Source: Mycobacterium gordonae (GTDB lineage: Bacteria > Actinomycetota > Actinomycetes > Mycobacteriales > Mycobacteriaceae). Taken from it: a stretch of 64,000 nucleotides of DNA. The stretch spans positions 1 to 64,000 of the forward strand of contig NZ_LKTM01000339.1 in NCBI RefSeq assembly GCF_001417955.2. Reading direction: 5' to 3'. Under the pieces are notes generated by a model. It ran no database searches and was not told the origin of the DNA. It worked only from the letters and a program-made list of their open reading frames with translations. Shown in pieces: positions 8,812 to 18,369 of this stretch. The position numbers and the translations under genes were made by a program. Position 1 is the stretch's first letter. Each line of letters begins with the position of its first letter.

Positions 8812-11800
8812 CTACTTGCGCACCTCGGTCGCGGCGACCTGAACGAATACGCCGGTGTCCTCGGCCATCAGCAGGCCTCGACCGCGGGGCAGCGGACCGC
8901 CCTTCATCTTGCCGCGGATGAAGCCCTCGTCCGGGTCGGCGTCCATCACCAGCAGTGGCGCGTTGGCCTGATGCAGGGCACGCAACATCGGGTCGCTGCC
9001 CGCGGACGACCAACCACCGAAGGTGCGCGTGACAATCACGTGCAGCCCGACGTCGGCGGCCCGGTTCACGAACGGAACCACCTTGTGCAGCGGCGAATCG
9101 AAGCCCGGCGGGAGCTGCTGGATGTCGTCGACGATCAGGAAGATCTCCGGACCGCTCCACCACGACCGGGACAGCAGCTCTTCGGCGGACAGGCCGGGCG
9201 GAGGTTCGCGTCCGGCCAGAGCCGCCGCCAGCTCGCCCATCATCGCGACCACGCCGTCGAGGTTGTAGGCGAACTTCTCCACGTAGTCCGAGCCCAGCGC
9301 GGTGAGTAGCTGACGGCGCGGGTCGATCAGCCACACCTGCGCCGACGGCCGTCCGGGCGGAGGTGTCGGAGCACTGCTGGAGCCGGGCGCATACAACCGC
9401 TCGATCTCGGACATGATTGTGGCCAGCGTCGTGGTGCGACCGCACTCGCGGCGGCCGGTGACCATCAGGTGCGAGTTCTCGGCGAAGTTGAGATAGACCG
9501 GCTGCAGGTCCAATTCCGAGATGGCCCAGGCGATTCCGCCGGCGCCGACACCCTGGCGGGTGTCGCGTGCCGCCAGTTCGCGCACCTGTTCCACGCCGAA
9601 GCGGGCCGGCAGGCGACGCACCGGCGGGGCCGCCGCGGTGGTGAGCCGGCTGACGGCCGCGACAACGCTGTCACACTCGAAGACGTTGTTCGGAGTGCTG
9701 GCCAGAGCCGGCCGGGCCACCAGGGTGTGCAGGCCGGCCTGCGGGTCGCTGTCCAACCGCACGTAGTTGACCGCCACCATGCCGCGTCCGGGCTTCACCG
9801 GAACGTCCTTGGCGAAACGCGAGCGCACCAGTTTGGCGTCTTCGACTGCGGCCAAACGCAATTCGACGCGGGAGCCGAATCCGCTCCGTACCGGCGGGCG
9901 CAGCTCCGACTCACGGTCGGCGGTGACGATGACGTGCACACCGAACGAGGGACCCTGGTTGATGATCAGGTTGACCTGATCGATCAACACCTCGTTCTCC
10001 TCAGCCAGCGCCCGGTAGTTGTCGATCACCAGGAAGACGTCGCCGAACCCGTCGTTGGGCACCGGGCCCGCTTCCCCACCGAACTTGCGCCGGCGGAACA
10101 TCTCCATCGATGCGATGCCGTATTCGAGGAAGCTGCGCTTGCGCTCGCGCACCAACGCCAGCAGCTCGGCCACCGTACGGCGCACACCGTAGGGATCGGT
10201 GGGACCGGCCACCTCGCCGACGTGCGGCAGTTGGGCCACCGTGGTCAGGGCGGTGCTGCTGTAGGCCAGGCAGTAGAACTGGACCTGCTCGGGGGTGTGG
10301 GTCAGCGCCGCGGAGCAGATCAGCGTCTGCAACGCGGTGGTCTTGCCCGACCCACCCGCGCCCAGGATCAGAACGTTGGCACCGGGCCCGGAGGCATCCA
10401 CCGTCCACGGTGGCTGGTCGTGCTTGAACGGACGGTCGATGATCCCGATCGGGAACACCAGGTTGCGCGCCGTTCCATAATCCTTGTTCCAGGGACGTCC
10501 GAGCAGACGGTTGACCAGCTCGTCGATGGCGACCGGCTCGGTCAGCGGCGGTTGCCACAACCGGTACGGCTCGAAATTGATCTTGCGCAACTGGTCGATG
10601 ATCACGGTACCGACCTTCGGCGTCCGGATCGCTTCCTCTTCCTCCTCGACCTCTTCGCCGGCGTCGACGACCTCGCCGTTCGCGTAGCTCGCGATCACGT
10701 CGACACTGGGGCCTCCCACGCTCACCTCCATGGGGGTGAAGGAGTTGGTGAACAGTTGCGGTCGCACGTAGTCGATGGTGTTCACCAGCACCGGCGCTTC
10801 CTCACCGTCGACGGTGGAGATGCGCAGGTAGTCCCGCCAGAGGAACTCGGCCTGGAACCGGATGATGTCCTCGAGGCTCTTCCGGAAGTAGCCCAGTCCG
10901 GCCTGAGCCGGCAGGTTCACCGCGTTGGGCACACCGGCCGCCTGCGCGGCGCCGGCCGTCCGGGCCTTCAGCACCAGGCGGTAACCCATGTTCTCCATGA
11001 GCTTCTCGGCGCGGCTTTCGATGGTCTGCGACGCCATCATCAGGTGGATCCAGTAGGCGCGGCCCTGACGACCGATCGAGTCGAGCACGTCGACCGCCGT
11101 CGGCATGATCCGGAACCACTCGTAGAACTCGTCGATGACGACCACGAGCATCGGCAGCGGCGCCATGTCCTGGCCCCGGGCCCGCATCCGGGCCCGCACG
11201 GAGTTGTACTCCTTGGCGTCGTCGACACCGGCGCTGTCACAGATCGCCTTGCGGCGCGCGATCTCACCCCACAGAGCGTCCAGGAAGCGCTCCATGAGCG
11301 CCTGGTCCTCTTCGAGGTCGGTGATGATGCGCGAGACGTGCGGCACCCCGGCGAACGGCTTGACCGCCGACCCACCCTTGAGGTCAGCCAGCACGAACTG
11401 CAACTCCTCGGGCGGGTGGCCCAGCATCAAGGACTCGATCACGGTTCGCACCAGCGTCGACTTACCGGAACCGGTGGTGCCCGACATGACGCCGTGCGGG
11501 CCATCGCCGCCCTCGTCCAGCGACTTCATGTCGAGGAACAGCAACTCACCGTTGTCGGAGCGGTTACCGAACGGGACACGCAACCGGGAGCGCCCCATGG
11601 TGTCGGTACGGCTCCCCCACAGGTCCTCGAAATCGATCGCGGACGGATCGCTGATGCCGTAGTAGGACAGGATGTCCCGGGCGCCGATGTGCGCGACCCG
11701 CTGACCGATCTCCTCGTACGCCTCGGCCAGACGCCATTGCGCCAGCTTCTGCGCGAACTCTTCGGCCTCGGCGGTGCTCATCTGGTCGGTCAGGGCGAAG

Positions 11801-12975
11801 AACCACGCCTTCTCGTCGATCACCATCCAGGTGTCGCGGTCGCGGGGCAGCGCCTCGATCACGCCGATCTTGTCGAACGACAGCTTGCGTTCGGGGACAT
11901 TCGTCCACATCTCGGAGCCGGTCAGATCGAAGAACGTCACGCCGTCGACGCCCTCGGCGCTGATCACGTACTCCCACTGGGGGTCGTCGACGTCGGCGAT
12001 GATCACGTGGTGCGGGGTCGGGGTCTGCGCCGACGAGCTCGCGTGCCGGGGCGTGAACGACCCGCGACCGGCGAACAGTTCGGCCTGCTCCGCCGCAAAT
12101 TCGCGGACCGAGCTGTAGACCATCCGCGCGCTGCCCGCGGCGTCGGTGCGCCGTGAGTCGCCGAAGTGCGGCAACCACTTCACCCAGTCCCATTCGTCGA
12201 GGTCGGAACTGACGACGATCAGCCGGATGTGGTCGGGGCCGTGCGAGAACGCCAGCTGACAGATGATCGAGCGCATCAGGGCCAGTACCTGCGGACGCTC
12301 CCCGACGAGTGCGTACCAGGGCTCCACCAGCACGGAGATCATCTTGGGCAGGTTGTAGACGACACTCTGGTAACGGCCGAACTCCTGCAGGGCCTTACCG
12401 GTCACCGGCTCCAGCTCGATGTCGGTGGGCATGTTCTGCGGCTCGCCCCAGGTCACCTCGGGGCGAGTCATGCCCACGCCGACGCGAACGACGCCGAAGT
12501 TGAGGTCTTTGCCGTCCGGCTTGCGTTCCCACATCCGCTGCGAACCCACCGCAGCCGCAAGCGTGTTGGGTGCCGGGTGGAACCAGCGGTAGTTGGCGTC
12601 CATGCTGTCGGCGGACTCCTGCGCGGTCTCCCGCAGCATGTCCAGCATCAGCATGAACTGGGCGCGCATGGCATCCAGCTTCGGACGGCTCATCTGCTGC
12701 TGACCGCCGCCGACGCCGCGGAACATCATCAGCATCATGCCGCCGACCATGAAGATCGGGAAGATCGAGCCGACGCCGCCGAACACGTGCGAACCGCTGG
12801 CGAAGGTCATGGCGACCATGCCGCCCAGCAGTCCGATCACCACGACGCCGACCACGATCAGCCACCAGGGCTTGCCCTCCGGCGGCGGAATGCTCAACGG
12901 CGTCGGCAGGACGATGTTCTCCGGCTTGATTACCGGCGGCCGCTCCGGTGTGGGCCGTGCAAATCCACGTTTCAC
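8812..12975 (-). CDS. eccC5: ESX-5 type VII secretion ATPase EccC5
   Basis: A 1387-aa FtsK/SpoIIIE-type motor of the ESX-5 channel. It recognises secreted substrates and drives export across the inner membrane. Two membrane helices lie at about 37-58 and 68-86. Nucleotide-binding domain 1 has Walker A GTTGSGKS (Lys505) and Walker B VVVIDEF near 613. Domain 2 has GAGGSGKT (Lys878). Domain 3 has a degenerate GRRECGRTT, with Arg in place of the Walker lysine, as in other EccC proteins. Start GTG 12975 overlaps the eccB5 stop (GTGA), so translation is coupled; this gives VKRGFARPTP as in Rv1783. The open frame running up to 13185 is antisense-like filler inside eccB5. Length is close to the 1391 aa of M. 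tuberculosis EccC5. Confidence 0.97.
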   Translation of the reverse strand: MKRGFARPTPERPPVIKPENIVLPTPLSIPPPEGKPWWLIVVGVVVIGLLGGMVAMTFASGSHVFGGVGSIFPIFMVGGMMLMMFRGVGGGQQQMSRPKLDAMRAQFMLMLDMLRETAQESADSMDANYRWFHPAPNTLAAAVGSQRMWERKPDGKDLNFGVVRVGVGMTRPEVTWGEPQNMPTDIELEPVTGKALQEFGRYQSVVYNLPKMISVLVEPWYALVGERPQVLALMRSIICQLAFSHGPDHIRLIVVSSDLDEWDWVKWLPHFGDSRRTDAAGSARMVYSSVREFAAEQAELFAGRGSFTPRHASSSAQTPTPHHVIIADVDDPQWEYVISAEGVDGVTFFDLTGSEMWTNVPERKLSFDKIGVIEALPRDRDTWMVIDEKAWFFALTDQMSTAEAEEFAQKLAQWRLAEAYEEIGQRVAHIGARDILSYYGISDPSAIDFEDLWGSRTDTMGRSRLRVPFGNRSDNGELLFLDMKSLDEGGDGPHGVMSGTTGSGKSTLVRTVIESLMLGHPPEELQFVLADLKGGSAVKPFAGVPHVSRIITDLEEDQALMERFLDALWGEIARRKAICDSAGVDDAKEYNSVRARMRARGQDMAPLPMLVVVIDEFYEWFRIMPTAVDVLDSIGRQGRAYWIHLMMASQTIESRAEKLMENMGYRLVLKARTAGAAQAAGVPNAVNLPAQAGLGYFRKSLEDIIRFQAEFLWRDYLRISTVDGEEAPVLVNTIDYVRPQLFTNSFTPMEVSVGGPSVDVIASYANGEVVDAGEEVEEEEEAIRTPKVGTVIIDQLRKINFEPYRLWQPPLTEPVAIDELVNRLLGRPWNKDYGTARNLVFPIGIIDRPFKHDQPPWTVDASGPGANVLILGAGGSGKTTALQTLICSAALTHTPEQVQFYCLAYSSTALTTVAQLPHVGEVAGPTDPYGVRRTVAELLALVRERKRSFLEYGIASMEMFRRRKFGGEAGPVPNDGFGDVFLVIDNYRALAEENEVLIDQVNLIINQGPSFGVHVIVTADRESELRPPVRSGFGSRVELRLAAVEDAKLVRSRFAKDVPVKPGRGMVAVNYVRLDSDPQAGLHTLVARPALASTPNNVFECDSVVAAVSRLTTAAAPPVRRLPARFGVEQVRELAARDTRQGVGAGGIAWAISELDLQPVYLNFAENSHLMVTGRRECGRTTTLATIMSEIERLYAPGSSSAPTPPPGRPSAQVWLIDPRRQLLTALGSDYVEKFAYNLDGVVAMMGELAAALAGREPPPGLSAEELLSRSWWSGPEIFLIVDDIQQLPPGFDSPLHKVVPFVNRAADVGLHVIVTRTFGGWSSAGSDPMLRALHQANAPLLVMDADPDEGFIRGKMKGGPLPRGRGLLMAEDTGVFVQVAATEVRK

Positions 12976-14501
12976 TTCGGTACCACCAACTCTGCAGGGG
13001 TCATGTCCATCGGTAGGGTGTCGTGCTCCACCAGGGCGTCGGCGCGAGACAAGGTGGGACCTTGCGGCAGCAACCGCAGCGCCACCCACGGCGCCAGACT
13101 GGGCTGCCCGGTCAGACCCAGCGCGTCGCGGGCTTCCTTGGTGTCGTCCACCCCGAACCGCGCGCCGGCGTTGGTGAGCCACCACAGTGACTCGGCCGTC
13201 TGAGCGCCCGGGTTGTTGCCCGTGACTGCCACGAAATTCGCGTAATTCGGGCCGAAGTAGACCTGGTCGGCCTCACGACCGGACAGGTCGGACTTCACCA
13301 GGCTGACCACATTCTTCATCTCGCTGCTCTTGATCGGGATGGTCGGCCCGGAGACCACCTGGACGCGGGCCCGATTCTCTCCGTTGGTTCGTTCCCACCA
13401 CCAGCACGTGGACGGGTTCTCCCGGATGTCCAGCACGTTCAACGGGTCGTTCGGGTACGCCGACAAGTCCAGCCGGTTGACCACCGGCATCTTGGCCAGC
13501 GCGGACGGTTCCACCGTCACCGGTTTGGTGTTGCCCGGCCGTCCCGCGTTCTGCAGGATCTGAGCCACCAACGGCGGCAGCGTCTGGACACCGTCTTCCA
13601 GCACCAGCGAATACTGTTGCGGGCCGCTGATCTGTGGGGTGACCAGGATCGTTCCGACGGGGTCGGGCGCACCCTGGAAGGTCGCCGGCGCGCCGGATTT
13701 CGGCACGTCGGGAACCAGCAGCTCCGGTCCGACCGGCAGCGCGTCGTACAGTGCATGGCTCATCGGACGCGCCTGGCTGACCTGCTCCGGGGTCAGGCCC
13801 AGGGGCAGCAGCACCGAACGGTCGGTGGCGTCGATCTTCGACCGGCGGCCCTCGCGGATCACCCAGGTGTTCCCGCCATAGCTCAGCACCACGGCGTCTG
13901 ATCCGTTGAGGATCCGGCGGTGACCGCTCATGTCAGGTGTGCCGTCGATCACGGTCACCGTGACACCTGCCGGCGACGGCATGCCCGAGGGACCCGAGGT
14001 GCCGCCCACCGTGTCGCAGACCAGCCAGGACGACGTGCTGGGACTCTTCGGCGCGAATTCCGTCGGCGCACCCGGGATGCCGACCAGCGGGCCGTGCGGC
14101 ATGTTGGCGATCTGGCTTCCCTTGACCAGGTGCGGGTTGTCGGGCCGCCGGGTGATCAGCCGCGCGGACGCCAGGTTCAGCGCCGGGTAGAGGCGGTCCC
14201 CCACCTTGACGTACAGCGCGCCCGAATCACGGTCGGCGATGATCGGCGACTCGTTGATCTGGCCGGCGGGGCTCAGGAAGGAGTACAGCAGTGCGCCCAG
14301 GCAGATCACCAGGGCGGCTGACACCGACGCGACGACCGCCAGGGTCTGGCGGCGGCCCGGCTCGATCTCCATGCGCACCCGCCAGCGGGTCAGCGCCATC
14401 GCGGTACGGCGGGCCAGGAACTGATAGCCCGTCACCTGGGTGCGCGTCGACAACCCGAGGCCGTAGCCCGACCCCCGCTGTCCGCGGCTATGTTCAGCCA
14501 C
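12972..14501 (-). CDS. eccB5: ESX-5 type VII secretion membrane protein EccB5
   Basis: A 509-aa core component of the ESX-5 membrane complex. It has a short cytosolic N-terminus (about 1-52), one membrane helix (TLAVVASVSAALVICLGALL, about 53-72) and a large periplasmic domain carrying conserved cysteines in WLVCDT and STCWWWE that are likely to pair. It partners with EccC5, EccD5 and EccE5, of which only EccC5 is present in the window. Start GTG 14501 has AGGTGATC about 5 nt upstream. The near-identical N-terminus and the ending LPMDMTPAELVVPK match Rv1782 as I recall it. The 280-base spacer to divergent malQ must hold the promoter of the eccB5-eccC5 operon; I see no unambiguous box. Confidence 0.97.
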   Translation of the reverse strand: MAEHSRGQRGSGYGLGLSTRTQVTGYQFLARRTAMALTRWRVRMEIEPGRRQTLAVVASVSAALVICLGALLYSFLSPAGQINESPIIADRDSGALYVKVGDRLYPALNLASARLITRRPDNPHLVKGSQIANMPHGPLVGIPGAPTEFAPKSPSTSSWLVCDTVGGTSGPSGMPSPAGVTVTVIDGTPDMSGHRRILNGSDAVVLSYGGNTWVIREGRRSKIDATDRSVLLPLGLTPEQVSQARPMSHALYDALPVGPELLVPDVPKSGAPATFQGAPDPVGTILVTPQISGPQQYSLVLEDGVQTLPPLVAQILQNAGRPGNTKPVTVEPSALAKMPVVNRLDLSAYPNDPLNVLDIRENPSTCWWWERTNGENRARVQVVSGPTIPIKSSEMKNVVSLVKSDLSGREADQVYFGPNYANFVAVTGNNPGAQTAESLWWLTNAGARFGVDDTKEARDALGLTGQPSLAPWVALRLLPQGPTLSRADALVEHDTLPMDMTPAELVVPK

Positions 14502-14781
14502 GCTTGATCACCTTTCGGTCATAACGCCCGGATATGAAACGCCCGCTGATAGGTAAGCGCCAAATCACATCGACAACCGTAGGGCACCTGCGCAAACCTC
14601 GCCAGGCGGCCAGAGCCGCCCGGATCCGCGTGCTCCATCCCCCGTGGAGTCGTCGTGACTTCACTGGGCATGTTAGCTGCGAATGACGAACTCGGCGCGC
14701 TAAGTAGCTGACTGTTCACATCGGCGTTCGCTCGCCCCGCTGAGCTCGGTGCGCGGAAGCGGGACATGAGAATGTTTGTCC

Positions 14782-16953
14782 ATGACTGAGCTAGCGCCGT
14801 CGCTTGTCGAACTCGCCCGCCGGCTCGGCATCGCCACCAGCTACCAGGACTGGAGCGGACAGCAGGTGTTCGTACCGGAAGCGACGCTGGTAGCTGTCCT
14901 GGCCGCGCTCGGTGTTCCCGCGAGCACCGAGCACGAACGCAATGCCGCGCTCAGCACGCACCAACGCTCCTACTGGGCCCGGTCGCTGCCGCCCACCATC
15001 GTCGGACGCGCGGGCGCCCAACTGCGATTCTGGGCGCACGTGACACACGGCGAGCCCGCCGAGGTGTGGCTGCAGCTCGAGGACGGAACGGAAGTCCGCG
15101 GCCCGGAAAGTCGCATCGTGCAGGTCGACAACTTCACTCCGCCGTTCGATCTGGACGGACGCCAGGTCGGCGAGGCCAGTTTCCTGCTGCCGGGCGACCT
15201 GCCGCTGGGCTACCACCGCGTGCAGCTGCGCTCCGGCGAGCACCGGGCCAGCACCGCGCTGATCATCACGCCCGACTGGCTGGGCCTGCCGGAGCGGCTG
15301 GGCGCCCGCCGCGCCTGGGGGCTGGCCACCCAGCTCTACAGCGTGCGGTCGCGGCAGTCCTGGGGCATCGGCGACCTGCACGACCTGGGCGACCTCGCGC
15401 TGTGGTCAGCCTGGGCGCACGGCGCTGACTATCTGCTGGTCAACCCGTTGCACGCCGCTTGTCTGCCGGGTCCACGCGGGCGCGGTGGCCGCATTGAGCC
15501 GTCGCCGTACCTGCCGACCTCGCGGCGGTTCGTCAACCCGCTCTACCTCCGGATCGAGGCCATCCCCGAGTACGCCGACCTGCCCAAGCGCGGCCGGGTC
15601 CGGGATCTGCGTGGGCGGGTCCAGCGGCGGGCCGCACGCTCGGACGCCATCGACCGCAACAGCGCCTGGGCCGCCAAATGCGCGGCGCTGCAGCTCATCC
15701 ACGACGTGCCGCGATCGGCCGGGCGGGAGATGGCCTACGCCGCCTTCCGAGCCCGCGAGGGCCGTGCCCTGGACGACTTCGCCACCTGGTGCGCCCTGGC
15801 CGACAAACACGGCACCGATTGGTATCAGTGGCCCAAGTCGGTGCGGCACCCCGATGCCCCCGGTGTCGCGGCATTCGCCGCCAAGAACGCGGCAGCCGTC
15901 GATTTCCACCGGTGGCTGCAGTGGCAACTGGATGAGCAGCTCGCCGCGGCGCAGTCGCAGGCCCTCCGGGCCGGCATGGCGCTGGGCATCATGCATGACC
16001 TGGCCGTCGGCGTGCATCCCACCGGCGCCGACGCGTGGGCCCTGCAGGACGCGCTCGCGCTGGGGGTGACCGCAGGTGCGCCACCGGACGAGTTCAATCA
16101 GCTTGGCCAGGACTGGTCCCAGCCTCCGTGGCGGCCCGACCGGCTGGACGAGCTGGAGTACCGCCCGTTTCGCGCGCTGATCCAGGCCGTGCTGCGGCAT
16201 GCCGGCGGAGTTCGGATCGACCACATCATCGGCCTGTTCCGGTTGTGGTGGATTCCCGAGGGGCGGCCGCCCACCGAAGGCACCTATGTCCGCTACGACC
16301 ACGAGGCGATGATCGGGATCGTCGCGCTGGAGGCCCGCCGGGCGGGAGCGGTCGTGGTCGGTGAGGACCTGGGCACCGTCGAACCCTGGGTGCGTGACTA
16401 CTTACTCCTGCGCGGCCTGCTGGGCACCTCGATCCTGTGGTTCGAGAAGGATGACGCAACCGGCGCGCCGCTGCCCGCCGAACGCTGGCGCGAGTACTGC
16501 CTGTCGTCGGTCACCACGCACGACCTGCCGCCCACAGCCGGTTACCTGGCAGGCGATCACGTCCGGCTACGGGACGCACTGGGCCTGCTGACCCGGCCTG
16601 CCGAGGTTGAGCAGGAGGCGGCCGCCTGCGAACGGACGGCCTGGTTGGCCGAGTTGCGCCGGGTGGGCCTGCTGACCGACGGCGACGAGAGTGCCGAACA
16701 GCTGATCCTCGCCCTCTACCGCTACCTCGGCCGGACGCCGTCGCGGCTGCTCGGCGTGGCACTGACCGATGCCGTCGGCGACCGACGCACCCAGAACCAG
16801 CCGGGCACCACCGATGAGTATCCGAACTGGCGGGTCCCGCTGACCGGCCCGGACGGCAGGCCGGTGCTGCTGGAAGAGCTGTTCACCGATCGCCGTGCCG
16901 CCGAGTTGCTCGAGGCGGTGCGCGCCGTGACCATCCCCGCACAACCATGCTGA
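14782..16953 (+). CDS. malQ: 4-alpha-glucanotransferase (amylomaltase)
   Basis: A 723-aa family GH77 enzyme that transfers maltosyl or longer alpha-1,4-glucans between chains in maltodextrin and glycogen metabolism in the cytosol. The catalytic nucleophile is Asp480 (RIDHIIGLF), the acid/base is Glu528 (VGEDLGTV) and the third carboxylate is Asp581 (TTHDLPP). The N-terminal extension of about 170 residues is the usual long actinobacterial MalQ type. ATG 14782 (MTELAPSLVELARR) fits the family; an in-frame TTG 6 nt earlier is possible. It is divergent from eccB5, as Rv1781c is from Rv1782. The next gene begins inside its last codons. Confidence 0.97.
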   Translation: MTELAPSLVELARRLGIATSYQDWSGQQVFVPEATLVAVLAALGVPASTEHERNAALSTHQRSYWARSLPPTIVGRAGAQLRFWAHVTHGEPAEVWLQLEDGTEVRGPESRIVQVDNFTPPFDLDGRQVGEASFLLPGDLPLGYHRVQLRSGEHRASTALIITPDWLGLPERLGARRAWGLATQLYSVRSRQSWGIGDLHDLGDLALWSAWAHGADYLLVNPLHAACLPGPRGRGGRIEPSPYLPTSRRFVNPLYLRIEAIPEYADLPKRGRVRDLRGRVQRRAARSDAIDRNSAWAAKCAALQLIHDVPRSAGREMAYAAFRAREGRALDDFATWCALADKHGTDWYQWPKSVRHPDAPGVAAFAAKNAAAVDFHRWLQWQLDEQLAAAQSQALRAGMALGIMHDLAVGVHPTGADAWALQDALALGVTAGAPPDEFNQLGQDWSQPPWRPDRLDELEYRPFRALIQAVLRHAGGVRIDHIIGLFRLWWIPEGRPPTEGTYVRYDHEAMIGIVALEARRAGAVVVGEDLGTVEPWVRDYLLLRGLLGTSILWFEKDDATGAPLPAERWREYCLSSVTTHDLPPTAGYLAGDHVRLRDALGLLTRPAEVEQEAAACERTAWLAELRRVGLLTDGDESAEQLILALYRYLGRTPSRLLGVALTDAVGDRRTQNQPGTTDEYPNWRVPLTGPDGRPVLLEELFTDRRAAELLEAVRAVTIPAQPC

Positions 16954-17417
16954 GCGACCGGGTCGCCCTGAGCGATCTGGTGCACCGGTACGCCGCTCTC
17001 GTCGACGATCGTCAATTCGCTTCGGTGGCAACGCTGTTCACTGACGACGCGGAGCTGGTGGTCGCCGATCCACCGGCCGCGCTGACACCGGTTCATACCC
17101 ATCGGGGCCGCGATGCCATCGTTGACGCGGTGGGGGCGGTGGCGAGCCTGGTCCGCACCGAGCACGCGATCGTCGGCGAGGTGTACGACGAGGCAGGGGG
17201 TCCCGGCCTTGCCCGTGGCCGCATCACCGGTATCGCCCACCACTGGAGTCAACGTTCGTCCGAGGGTGGCGGGACCGAAATCGTCGACGGCGTATGGCAT
17301 CTGCGCTACGACGACGAGTACCGACTGACCGACGCAGGTTGGCGAATCAGCCGCCGGGCGCTGACCGTGAATGCCATCGAAACCCGTCCGGCGCGCCGGC
17401 TTCGGCCGCCCGAATAG
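16947..17417 (+). CDS. SnoaL-like / NTF2-fold small protein
   Basis: A 156-aa protein of the SnoaL_4-type NTF2-like fold. It opens with a helix containing LVHRYAALVDDRQFASVATLFTDD, the usual signature of dehydratase- or isomerase-like NTF2 proteins, and continues with a cone of beta strands (HAIVGEVY, GRITGIAHHW, GVWHLRYDDEYRLTDAGWRISRR). The reaction is unknown, and many members only bind small molecules. It overlaps malQ by 7 bases, so it is co-transcribed with it and probably translationally coupled. It begins a block of genes between malQ and the Rv1780 counterpart that I do not recall from M. tuberculosis. Confidence 0.7.
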   Translation: MLSDRVALSDLVHRYAALVDDRQFASVATLFTDDAELVVADPPAALTPVHTHRGRDAIVDAVGAVASLVRTEHAIVGEVYDEAGGPGLARGRITGIAHHWSQRSSEGGGTEIVDGVWHLRYDDEYRLTDAGWRISRRALTVNAIETRPARRLRPPE

Positions 17418-17518
17418 CCGAACCCCGTTTGTTCATATGGCATTTCGGGTAGGCCTTGAGGGGCTCGAAATGGCCGTTCGGGACGGCAGGCTGCGATCGA
17501 CTGTAGAGGGAGACGCTG

Positions 17519-17794
17519 ATGGCCGAGATCGCGCACCTGGCTCGCGCGGAGCGTGAACTGGGGGAATTCGAAGATGCCGCGGAGCGCAGGCCCGTCCTGA
17601 TGGTGATGGCGGGAGCGCTGCTCGCCTTCGTTGTTTCGGTGGCGGCGTTCGCCTTTGGGCAGGCCGGTGTGGGCGTGTCGGTGGCCAGCGGCGGGATGCT
17701 GGTGTTCGGTGCCGGGCTGTGCTGGCTCAGCATGGAGCGCAGGCGGGTCAGGGAAGCGGAACGCGAAGCGCTGCTGCGTAATTCGCGTAGTTGA
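17519..17794 (+). CDS. Small two-helix membrane protein
   Basis: A 91-aa protein with a charged N-terminus (to about 24), two adjacent membrane helices (about 25-45 and 50-70, LMVMAGALLAFVVSVAAFAF and a Gly/Val-rich second segment) and a basic, charged tail (MERRRVREAEREALLRNSRS). It is in the malQ direction, 101 bases after the SnoaL-like gene. Start ATG 17519 is supported by AGAGGGAG. No recognised family; a faint resemblance to mycobacterial UsfY-type small stress membrane proteins is only an impression. The stop is 2 bases from the stop of the convergent SRPBCC gene. Confidence 0.65.
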   Translation: MAEIAHLARAERELGEFEDAAERRPVLMVMAGALLAFVVSVAAFAFGQAGVGVSVASGGMLVFGAGLCWLSMERRRVREAEREALLRNSRS

Positions 17795-17796
17795 GC

Positions 17797-18225
17797 TCAG
17801 CGCAGCTCGGCCAGGTTCTGCACCGATTTCTTCACATCGGAGCGCAGCACGCGGGCTACCAGGCGTCCCACCGGTCCGCCGAGTACTCCGCCCGAGAGGT
17901 CGGCGGTGAGCCGGAAGTCCGAGCCGGGGTCTTTGGGCGCGACGGCCATCGCCACCGTGATGCGGACACCGCCGCGGCCGCGGCCCTGCAGTTCAATCGC
18001 GTTAGGCTCGTCGTAATGGGTGACTTCCCAGTAGATGACGTTGCGGAACCCCTTCACCTTGATCAGGGACGCGACGCAGGTGCCTTCTTCGATCGTGGAC
18101 GGCACTTCGCTGCGCCAGCCTCCGAAAATCGTCATCCACTCGTCGAACCGCCCCAGATCCGACGCGAGCTTCCACGCGGCTTCCGGCTCCACCTCGGATG
18201 TGGTCGAAACCTCTACCTTCGCCAA
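17797..18225 (-). CDS. SRPBCC (START-like) family protein
   Basis: A 142-aa protein of the Bet v 1/polyketide-cyclase-like fold that makes a hydrophobic pocket. It has the N-terminal beta strand MAKVEVSTTSEV followed by PEAAWKLASDLGRFDEWM, then GVRITVAMAVAPKDPGSDFRLTADLSGGV strands, and a long C-terminal helix (SDVKKSVQNLAEL). Ligand and role are unknown. The start is TTG 18225 with AGAGGAG 9 nt upstream. It is divergent from the molybdopterin oxidoreductase gene with about 145 bases between. Confidence 0.78.
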   Translation of the reverse strand: MAKVEVSTTSEVEPEAAWKLASDLGRFDEWMTIFGGWRSEVPSTIEEGTCVASLIKVKGFRNVIYWEVTHYDEPNAIELQGRGRGGVRITVAMAVAPKDPGSDFRLTADLSGGVLGGPVGRLVARVLRSDVKKSVQNLAELR

Positions 18226-18333
18226 CGCAATCCGCTCCTCTGCACCTCGGGGTCAGTGCGGTTACATACCCGGGTGTCATAGGCGGGTAAACAACCCCGA
18301 CATCCGCGAACACATCAGTTTGTCATTGTTTCT

Positions 18334-18361
18334 AATTTATACAGTCCGCATAGTGTAAATT
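18334..18361. promoter_or_regulatory. Imperfect inverted repeat at the oxidoreductase promoter
   Basis: AATTTATAC (18334-18342) and GTGTAAATT (18353-18361) are complementary except at one position, around a 10-nt spacer. A TANNNT box (TAGTGT, 18351-18356) lies inside the right arm, just before the start codons of the downstream gene. A repressor bound here would cover the promoter. The spacer holds ACAGTCCGC, also found at 27531-27539 upstream of the IclR gene. Confidence 0.4.
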
Positions 18362-18369
18362 TGCTCAGC

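Noticed and set aside
9469..12156. Very long open frame on the plus strand (895 codons)
   Set aside because: It is antisense to eccC5, with Arg/His/Gly-rich composition typical of a GC-driven shadow frame and no domain similarity.
14519..14767. 82-codon open frame between eccB5 and malQ
   Set aside because: Low-complexity composition, no ribosome site and no similarity; the region must hold divergent promoters.
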